Source: Ferrovibrio sp. MS7
GTDB taxonomy: Bacteria; Pseudomonadota; Alphaproteobacteria; Ferrovibrionales; Ferrovibrionaceae
Length of the DNA stretch: 64,000 nt
Assembly (NCBI RefSeq): GCF_038404985.1
Contig: NZ_JBBKBA010000001.1
Coordinates: forward strand, 524,001 to 588,000
Direction: 5' to 3'
The notes below the pieces were generated by a model that did not search any database, was not told where the DNA came from, and saw nothing but the letters and a program-made list of their open reading frames with translations. How positions within the stretch are numbered: position 1 is the stretch's first letter; the number at the start of each line of letters is the position of its first letter. The position numbers were made by a program, and so were the translations under genes. Positions 58,022-64,000 of this stretch are shown in pieces.

Positions 58022-58456
58022 ATGATGGGAAGCCTGCGCAGCCTGGGAGTTCAGCCGCGCGCCATGATGGCGTGGCTGGCTTTGCTTGCCTTGGCCTTCC
58101 ACAGCCTGCTGCCGCTGGCCTATCACAGCCTGCAGCGCCGCCAGGCCGCCATCGCCGGCTTCGACAGCATTGTCATCTGTACGCCCTATGGCATGCGCAC
58201 GGTGCAGATCGGCGCCGATGGCCAGCCGCTGGCCGATCAGGACGATCCCGGCACCAGCAAGGACAAGCAATCGGCGCGCTATTGCCCGATCTGCCTCGGC
58301 GCGCAGCAGGCCGGCTTCGCCATCCTGCCGGCCAGCATCGTCATCGCCCTGCCTGTGCTGCTGGCGCAGGTGCTCTTCCCGATCCAGCCGCAGGCGCCGC
58401 CGGATGATGCCGCGCGGCATTTCGCCAAGGCCCGCGCCCCTCCCGCTGCCTTCTGA
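58022..58456 (+). CDS. DUF2946 family protein
   Basis: About 144 residues; ATG 58022 or 58025 is the best guess at the start, as no strong ribosome-binding site is visible. One N-terminal hydrophobic segment, a Cys near residue 58 (IVICTPYGM), a Cys-Pro-Ile-Cys pair near residue 94 and a second hydrophobic segment near the C-terminus match DUF2946, a family often encoded beside copper proteins and TonB receptors. It could bind metal at the Cys-x-x-Cys. It opens the plus-strand run that ends with tonB. Confidence 0.75.
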   Translation: MMGSLRSLGVQPRAMMAWLALLALAFHSLLPLAYHSLQRRQAAIAGFDSIVICTPYGMRTVQIGADGQPLADQDDPGTSKDKQSARYCPICLGAQQAGFAILPASIVIALPVLLAQVLFPIQPQAPPDDAARHFAKARAPPAAF

Positions 58457-58512
58457 ACCACGCCGCACCGCGCCCCCTGCGCGGATCTGCCCGTTTCAGA
58501 AGGATTAGTCTC

Positions 58513-59463
58513 ATGACCCCGTTTAACCACACATTCGCAATTGTCGGCGCCCTGCTGCTCGGCAGCTTTTCCCTGCCGGCGGCCGCCCATGTGGTGGCCG
58601 ATCCCGCCGAGGGCCAGGCTGGTAGCTATTTCCGCACCGCGCTCCGCGTCGGCCATGGCTGCGGCACCTCCCCCACCATTGCCGTGAAGGTGATCCTGCC
58701 CGAAGGCCTCACCACGGTACGGCCGCAGGTGAAGCCCGGCTGGCAAATCCAGATCGAAACTGCCAAGCTGGCCAAGCCGGTGGATGCCGGCCATGGCCGC
58801 ATGACCGACACCGCGATCAGCGCGGTTTCCTGGACCGGTGGCAATCTGCCGAACGAGCATTTCGATGAATTCGGCCTCAGCCTGAAACTGCCGGACAATG
58901 CCGGGCCGCTGTGGCTGAAGGTGATCCAGACCTGCAAGGAAGGCGAATTGCGCTGGGAGCAGACCCCGGCCTCCGGCACCTCCACCCGTGGCCTGGACTA
59001 TCCGGCAGCGGTGATCCGCGTGGCCGGCGATACGCCGAAGCCGACAGCGAGTGCCGGCAATATCCGCATCGAGCAGCCTTTCGCGCGGGCCACGCCGGCG
59101 AAGATGGGCGGCGCGTTCATGACCCTGGTGAATGGCGGCCAAGCCGCTGACCGCCTGGTGAAGGCCGCCTCGCCGGTGGCGGAAACAGTTGAACTGCATA
59201 CCCATGTGAAGGACGGCGACACCATGCGCATGCGTCCCGTGGACGGCATCGACATTGCCGCCCAGGGCCGCACCGCGCTGGAGCCGGGCAGCTTTCACGT
59301 GATGCTGATCGGGCTGAAGCAGCCCTTGAAGGAAGGTGCCAGCTTCCCGCTGACGCTGACTTTCGAGAAAGCCGGCCCGGTGACGCTGCAAGTGCCGGTG
59401 CTGAAAGCCGGTGCTACCCCTGGCGGGATGCCCGCCATGGGCGGCGATCACAAGCATCACTAA
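58513..59463 (+). CDS. YcnI-like (DUF1775) and PCuAC copper chaperone fusion
   Basis: 316 residues. A signal peptide ends near Ala-Ala-Ala-His. His as the first mature residue is the copper ligand of YcnI/DUF1775 domains. That domain spans about 26-175 (GSYFRTALRVGHGC, GWTGG-like WTGGNLP, LKVIQTC). A second domain, about 185-300, is PCuAC (DUF461): RIEQPFARATP, AFMTLVNGG, ELHTHVKDGDTMRM and SFHVMLIGL, with the His/Met copper site. The His-rich tail HKHH may add metal binding. Both domains handle periplasmic copper. Confidence 0.92.
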   Translation: MTPFNHTFAIVGALLLGSFSLPAAAHVVADPAEGQAGSYFRTALRVGHGCGTSPTIAVKVILPEGLTTVRPQVKPGWQIQIETAKLAKPVDAGHGRMTDTAISAVSWTGGNLPNEHFDEFGLSLKLPDNAGPLWLKVIQTCKEGELRWEQTPASGTSTRGLDYPAAVIRVAGDTPKPTASAGNIRIEQPFARATPAKMGGAFMTLVNGGQAADRLVKAASPVAETVELHTHVKDGDTMRMRPVDGIDIAAQGRTALEPGSFHVMLIGLKQPLKEGASFPLTLTFEKAGPVTLQVPVLKAGATPGGMPAMGGDHKHH

Positions 59464-59521
59464 GCCCGGCACCACTGAACAATCTCGCCACCTAAAAATC
59501 CTTCTCTGGGGAACTCATACC

Positions 59522-61639
59522 ATGAATCCGTCCTCTATCCGCGCGCGCGTCGAACAGACGCTGCCGCGCATCGCCATCGGCCTGTTCGCCACTGCCAGCC
59601 TGCTGGCCCTGCTGGCGGACCGCGCCTACGGACAAACCACCCTGCCCACCATCACGGTGCAAGGCCAGACGGCCGACGACGCCATCACCGTGCCGAGCGA
59701 AAAGGACGCCCGCAAGGCGATCGAGAAGACGCCCGGCGCGGTTGGCTTCGTTACCGAGGCCGAATTGCGCGAGGAGCGCGCCGCCACGGTGAAGGACATG
59801 CTGGATTTCGTGCCCGGCGTGTTCGCGCAGCCGAAATACGGCCAGGAAGATGCCCGCCTCTCGGTGCGCGGCTCCGGCCTGTCGCGCAACTTCCATCTGC
59901 GCGGCATGCGCTTGCTGCTGGATGGCGTGCCGATCAACCAGGCCGATGGCGCCGGCGATTTCCAGGAAATCGACCCTTTGGCGGTGCGCTATATCGAAAT
60001 CTACAAGGGCGCCAATGCGCTGCAATATGGCGCCGCCGGCCTGGGCGGCGCGGTGAACTATGTCAGCCCCACCGGGCGCAGCAATCCGGGTTTCCTCACC
60101 CGGCTTGAACTCGGCTCGTTCCAGAGCCTGCGCAGCCAAGTCGCCGCTGGCCAGGCGCAAGGCGCTTTCGATTACTACATCACCGGCAGCTACAGCCATT
60201 CCGATGGTTACCGCGACCATACCGGACAGGATTATTCCCGCCTGAACGGCAATGTCGGCTATCGCTTCGGCGATGGTGCCGAGACACGCTTCTATCTCAG
60301 CGCCAACAGCATCAACCAGAAGATCACCGGCGCGCTGACGCGCAACAACGCGTTCGCCACGCCGGAAGCCACGGTAGAAGGCAATTTCGGCAATAACCGC
60401 AACAACACCAAGCGCGACATCAATTCAGTGCGCGTGGCGAACAAGACCACCTGGCTGACCGATAGCGGCGATTTCACCGTCGGCGTCTATTACGCCAACA
60501 AGGAGCTGTTCCATCCGGTGATTTTCAGCCCGTTCTTCGGCATTGTGATCGAGAACGAGGAGAATAATTACGGTGCCTATGGCCGCTACAGCCATAACAG
60601 CCAGCTTTTCGGCAATCGTAATGAGCTGGTGCTGGGGGCGCATTACTTCGGCGGCGTAAACCGGGCGAGGACCTTCAACAATGTCGGCGGCTCACGCGGC
60701 GCGCTGGCCAGCGATGCCGACCAGCGTTCCGAAAATGTCGAGCTGTATGCCGAGAACAGCCATTACGTGATGCCGGCGGTGGCCGTCGTCACCGGCGTGC
60801 AGGGCAGCTTTTCGGAGCGCAACCTGGAGGATCGCTTCCTCTCGGATGGCGACAATTCCGGCAGCCGCAATTTCTATGCGGTGAACCCGAAGGTCGGCCT
60901 GCGCTGGGACTACGCGCCAGGGCAGCAGCTTTTCGGCAATCTCAGCATGGCCAAGGAAGCGCCGCCCTTCTCGGAACTCGATCCGGCCAGCTCCGGCCCC
61001 GGCCTGTTTCCGCTGAAGGCGCAGAAATCCACCACGCTGGAAATCGGCACGCGGGGCCAACGCGGCGATTGGGGCTGGGATGCAGCGATCTATCGCGCCT
61101 GGCTGCGTGACGAAATTCAGCAATTGCTGATTGGCGCCAACGAGGAGGCCCGCAACATCGACAAGACCATTCACCAGGGTCTTGAGCTGGGTGGCGACTG
61201 GGTGGCCCTGCGCGATGCGGTAGCGAAAGGCGACAGCGTGAAGGCGCGTATCGCTTATACCTTCAGCGACTTCCATTTCGACAACGACGCCACCTTCCGG
61301 GATAACAAGATTCCCGGCGCGCCGCGCCACTATCTGCGGGCGGAACTGCGCTATAGCAGCCCGGATGGCTGGTTCCTGGCGCCGAACGCCGAATGGGTGC
61401 CGGAGGCCTATCATGTCGATAACGCCAACACCACCAAGACGGCGGCCTATGCCTTGTTTGGCCTTAAGGCGGGGTACGACTACGGCAACGGCCTCAAGTT
61501 CTTCCTCGATGGCCGCAACCTGCTGGACAAGACCTACATCTCGAATGTCAGCGTCATCTCCACGGCAGCAGCCGGTTCGCTGCTCTACAATCCGGGCGAT
61601 GGCCGCGCCATCTATGCCGGCGTGGAATGGCGCTTCTAG
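59522..61639 (+). CDS. TonB-dependent outer membrane receptor
   Basis: 705 residues from the ATG at 59522. A signal peptide ends at Ala-Tyr-Gly-Gln near residue 38, and TLPTITVQG is a likely TonB box. The plug domain covers about 65-180 (LDFVPGVFAQPKYGQ, IEIYKGANALQYGAAGLGGA) and the 22-strand barrel fills the rest, ending with Trp-Arg-Phe, a proper outer-membrane C-terminus. The ligand is unknown. Neighbouring copper chaperone domains suggest copper or a copper chelate, although the plug resembles FecA-type siderophore receptors. Confidence 0.93.
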   Translation: MNPSSIRARVEQTLPRIAIGLFATASLLALLADRAYGQTTLPTITVQGQTADDAITVPSEKDARKAIEKTPGAVGFVTEAELREERAATVKDMLDFVPGVFAQPKYGQEDARLSVRGSGLSRNFHLRGMRLLLDGVPINQADGAGDFQEIDPLAVRYIEIYKGANALQYGAAGLGGAVNYVSPTGRSNPGFLTRLELGSFQSLRSQVAAGQAQGAFDYYITGSYSHSDGYRDHTGQDYSRLNGNVGYRFGDGAETRFYLSANSINQKITGALTRNNAFATPEATVEGNFGNNRNNTKRDINSVRVANKTTWLTDSGDFTVGVYYANKELFHPVIFSPFFGIVIENEENNYGAYGRYSHNSQLFGNRNELVLGAHYFGGVNRARTFNNVGGSRGALASDADQRSENVELYAENSHYVMPAVAVVTGVQGSFSERNLEDRFLSDGDNSGSRNFYAVNPKVGLRWDYAPGQQLFGNLSMAKEAPPFSELDPASSGPGLFPLKAQKSTTLEIGTRGQRGDWGWDAAIYRAWLRDEIQQLLIGANEEARNIDKTIHQGLELGGDWVALRDAVAKGDSVKARIAYTFSDFHFDNDATFRDNKIPGAPRHYLRAELRYSSPDGWFLAPNAEWVPEAYHVDNANTTKTAAYALFGLKAGYDYGNGLKFFLDGRNLLDKTYISNVSVISTAAAGSLLYNPGDGRAIYAGVEWRF

Positions 61640-62463
61640 CCGAAAGCCTGCTACCGCCGGCCGCGCCCGCGCGCGGCCGGCGTGTTGGCGCGCCCTCGAT
61701 TCTGGGCGCGTTGTTGCTGCATGGCGGCGCGGCGCTGGCCATGCTGCTGCTGGCGCAGCACAGCCTGCCGGTGCCGGCTGTCGAAATCGAAGTGATCTGG
61801 CCGACGCCTCAGCCGGCCCCTGTTCCGACATCACCCGCTGCTGCAGAGCCGGCGGCCGAAACGCTACCAGTGCCGCAGGCCATGCCGGAACCTGAACCGG
61901 AGCCGGAACCACTACCGGATCCGCTGGCAGCGGAACCACCGCCGCCGACGCGAGAGAAACCCAAACCCCCGTCAAAGCCCGTGGTAAAACCAGCACCAGC
62001 GCCACAGCCGGTGCAGGAAATGTCAGCGCCAGCGCCAACACTGACGGAAGCCCCGCCGACCGCAGCTGTCACACCAGCAGCCCAGGCCGTAGCCCCGGCC
62101 ACAGCCGAGCCGGTGCAAAATGCTCCCCCCGCTGCACCGCGTGACATCAAACCGCAAGAAGCGGCGCCGCCAGCTTCACCCTATAACGCCATCCTGCTGG
62201 ATTGGCTGCGCCGCCACATGGAATACCCGCGCGCCGCAAGGCTGCGCCGGCAGCAGGGTGAGGTGCGCCTGAAGCTGGAACTGGATCGCGGCGGCAGGTT
62301 GCTGGCGGCATCGCTCGCCACATCGAGCACCCACGCCATCCTGGATGAAGCGGCGCTGAGCATGGCGCAACGCGCTGCCCCCTATCCGCCGCCGCTCGAT
62401 CTGCTGGGCCAACAGCGCAGCGTGGTGTTCATCGTGCCGTTGCGTTTCGAGCTGACACCTTAA
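61627..62463 (+). CDS. tonB: Energy transducer TonB
   Basis: 278 residues. One N-terminal membrane helix (about 27-45), a long Pro/Glu and Pro/Lys-rich spacer (about 58-180) and a C-terminal TonB domain with MEYPRAARLRRQQGEVRL near residue 199. It links the inner-membrane proton gradient to receptors. The ATG lies within the last codons of the receptor gene (13-base overlap), so the receptor brings its own TonB. exbB/exbD are not in the window. The 3' end overlaps the convergent membrane protein gene by 35 bases. Confidence 0.93.
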   Translation: MALLAESLLPPAAPARGRRVGAPSILGALLLHGGAALAMLLLAQHSLPVPAVEIEVIWPTPQPAPVPTSPAAAEPAAETLPVPQAMPEPEPEPEPLPDPLAAEPPPPTREKPKPPSKPVVKPAPAPQPVQEMSAPAPTLTEAPPTAAVTPAAQAVAPATAEPVQNAPPAAPRDIKPQEAAPPASPYNAILLDWLRRHMEYPRAARLRRQQGEVRLKLELDRGGRLLAASLATSSTHAILDEAALSMAQRAAPYPPPLDLLGQQRSVVFIVPLRFELTP

Positions 62464-62956
62464 CTGCCACCGCATCGGCAATGCCGAGCACGACGAGCAG
62501 GACAGAGAAGCCAAGCACATTCGAGCGCAACACCTCGGCAATGATCGACCAGGTGAAAGCACCCTCGCCGCCCGGCAAGCCTAAGCCGAGCAAATACAAT
62601 ATTGCCTGGTTGGCAATGAAAGCGGCGGTGAAACCCATCGCCAGCGCGAACCAGCGATCCGGGATGCGCCGCATCATTGCCCACGCCGCAAACAGCGCGG
62701 CGAAAGCGGCAAGGCCGAGCGCGATGCCCCAGCCGATGCTTGTGGCATCGACCGGGTAATCGAGCAGGCCATAGCCGATGGCCTGGTTTGCCAACCAGGC
62801 CAGCAGCAGGGTGAGCAGCGCCTCACGCGGTGCCAACCGCTGCGCCGCCACTACGGCCAGGGCCGCGAAAGGTGCGGCACAGGCCAGGGCCAGACTGAAC
62901 AGCGTGGCGATGGTGGCGAAGCATGCGGCTTGCACGACGTTCTGGCGCTGCGTCAT
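62429..62956 (-). CDS. Unknown polytopic membrane protein
   Basis: 175 residues with about five hydrophobic helices and a short cytoplasmic N-terminus (start ATG at 62956; the longer in-frame extension would run into the receptor gene). Repeated Ala-Asn-Gln-Ala-Ile motifs in helices 2 and 4 suggest an internal duplication: LANQAIGYGLLDYP and IANQAILYLLGLG. I recognise no family. Only four bases separate it from the upstream TonB-dependent receptor, so it may be the inner-membrane partner for that receptor's cargo. Confidence 0.75.
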   Translation of the reverse strand: MTQRQNVVQAACFATIATLFSLALACAAPFAALAVVAAQRLAPREALLTLLLAWLANQAIGYGLLDYPVDATSIGWGIALGLAAFAALFAAWAMMRRIPDRWFALAMGFTAAFIANQAILYLLGLGLPGGEGAFTWSIIAEVLRSNVLGFSVLLVVLGIADAVAVKVSARNATAR

Positions 62957-62960
62957 AGCG

Positions 62961-64000
62961 TCAGAAGTCCAGGCTGACGCGGGCCATCGCGGTACGGCCC
63001 GGCTGCGGATAGGCATTGTAGGTACCGAACGTGGTCGCCGAGGCAATCGAGTAATCGTAGTACTCGCGATCCAGCAGATTCTGCACCGAGATTGCCCAGC
63101 GGGCACGGTCATAGAGCGTGCCGCCGAGCGTGACATCGACCAGGGCATAGGCCGGAATCTGCGGCTGGAAATTGGCGCGATCATTATCCATGCGGCGCGC
63201 ATCCACCAGCCGGCCGTCGATATCGAACCGCAGCCATTTCGGAATGATCTCCCAGCTCAGGCCGGCACTGCCGGTCCAGGGCGAAACCAGCGGCACGCGA
63301 TTGCCGGCAAAGCGGCCTTCACGGAATTCGGCATGAATATAGGACAGGCTGCCGCGCAGCTTCAGGTCCGGCAGGACGCGCCAGCCGCCCTGCAGTTCGA
63401 CGCCGCGCCGCCGCGTCGGGTCCAGGTTGATATTGGTGAAGCTGTTGCCATCGAAATAGATTTCGTCGTTCAACTCCATCCAATAGGCACTGACCCGGTA
63501 GTTCGCCGTGCCAATATCGCCATGCAGGCCAGCTTCGATATCATGCGAGGTCTGGGTTTTGAGATTGAACTGACCCGGCACGCCGAAAGCCGTGGTGACG
63601 ATACGTTCATCCAGCGTCGGATAGCGGAAGGATCGACCGATACGGGCAAACGGCACCACTTCCTTCGACAGGCGATGCTCGATACCAAGATGGTAGCTGT
63701 AATTGGTATCCGAACCATCGAACGGATTGGCCGCGGCTTCACCACCATAACCCGGCGCACCGGCATCCATGGCATCGCTGGCTGAGACCTTGGCACGCTG
63801 CACACGCATACCGGCGGCCAGATCGGTGTCGCGGGTCAGCGCAAAGGTTGCCTGACCATAAGCGGCATAGGTCTGCTGCTCGGCATTGTAGCGATGGATC
63901 GGGCGGTCGAAATCGTGGTTCTTGCGGTCGGAATTGTAGTCCGCGCTGTAGATATCCAGACCGCCGATCAGCGCCAGCTTGTGCCCCCAGATTTCCGGCT
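62961..64000 (-). CDS. TonB-dependent receptor, C-terminal part (N-terminus outside window)
   Basis: The frame is open from the window edge to the stop at 62961, about 346 residues. The segments are barrel strands with alternating hydrophobic residues and aromatic girdles, including IGRSFRYPTLDERI, VELQGGWRVLPDL and ISVQNLLDREYYDYSIAS, and it ends with Val-Ser-Leu-Asp-Phe, the C-terminal Phe needed for outer-membrane insertion. NLLDREYYDY is a typical end-of-barrel motif of siderophore or cobalamin receptors. The cargo cannot be named from this part. The next gene starts four bases later. Confidence 0.9.
   Translation of the reverse strand, partial: PEIWGHKLALIGGLDIYSADYNSDRKNHDFDRPIHRYNAEQQTYAAYGQATFALTRDTDLAAGMRVQRAKVSASDAMDAGAPGYGGEAAANPFDGSDTNYSYHLGIEHRLSKEVVPFARIGRSFRYPTLDERIVTTAFGVPGQFNLKTQTSHDIEAGLHGDIGTANYRVSAYWMELNDEIYFDGNSFTNINLDPTRRRGVELQGGWRVLPDLKLRGSLSYIHAEFREGRFAGNRVPLVSPWTGSAGLSWEIIPKWLRFDIDGRLVDARRMDNDRANFQPQIPAYALVDVTLGGTLYDRARWAISVQNLLDREYYDYSIASATTFGTYNAYPQPGRTAMARVSLDF

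Overview
The window is about 64 kb of GC-rich (roughly mid-60s %) chromosomal DNA from an alphaproteobacterium. The evidence is a CtrA orthologue with the phospho-acceptor Asp at residue 51, a Ros/MucR zinc-finger regulator, a PleC/DivJ-like sensor kinase, an alphaproteobacterial Fur/Mur-type regulator, a GANTC site upstream of ctrA, and the long alphaproteobacterial gene order mucR-fur-plsC-miaB-phoH-ybeY-corC-lnt-HTH-metK-trmB and rimP-nusA-ylxR-infB-rbfA-truB-rpsO-pnp. A Rhodospirillales-like lineage fits, but I cannot name the genus. I saw no transposase, integrase, CRISPR array, tRNA or rRNA.

Left part (1-23.6 kb): an exported protein cut by the window edge and a nitroreductase precede a long minus-strand block for RNA and protein synthesis. 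It reads, in transcription order, tsaB-rimI fusion, mucR, fur family, plsC, miaB, phoH, ybeY, corC, lnt, HTH regulator, metK, trmB, CbtA-like membrane protein, then rimP, nusA, ylxR, infB, rbfA, truB, rpsO, pnp. Many junctions are ATGA/GTGA overlaps, so translational coupling is pervasive. Terminators lie after the HTH gene, after the CbtA-like gene and after pnp.

Middle part (23.6-46 kb): accessory metabolism interleaved with housekeeping genes. A VanX-type dipeptidase faces an FAD amine oxidase and an ornithine-cyclodeaminase-family gene. Then come lapA, ihfB, sppA and ctrA, with fliI-fliJ divergent from ctrA across an AT-rich regulatory island. A TetR-controlled detoxification operon (DUF1348, tetR, GST, 2-hydroxychromene-2-carboxylate isomerase) has a perfect inverted-repeat operator on its promoter. 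After a LysE exporter, a dienelactone hydrolase, a 2H phosphoesterase and a GST comes leuC-leuD-leuB. Divergent from leuC is a tightly overlapping LysR-HAD-nitrile hydratase alpha/beta/activator operon of the cobalt type. It is followed by a tautomerase/LysR pair, DoxX, a GST and a PAS protein.

Right part (47-64 kb): the conserved ffh-rpsP-rimM-trmD-rplS cluster, two uncharacterised genes, meaB translationally coupled to a membrane PAS histidine kinase, rho, and a metal-uptake region. That region has HupE/UreJ divergent from a DUF2946 protein, a YcnI-PCuAC fusion, a TonB-dependent receptor and its own TonB. It converges on a second receptor (cut by the window edge) followed by an unknown membrane protein.

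Short palindromic repeats, often as inverted pairs, sit in at least six intergenic gaps. The observations I rate most worth following are the NHase operon, the YcnI-PCuAC/TonB copper-type cluster, the TsaB-RimI fusion, the TetR operator, the mucR leader palindromes and the post-stop duplication of the tautomerase tail.
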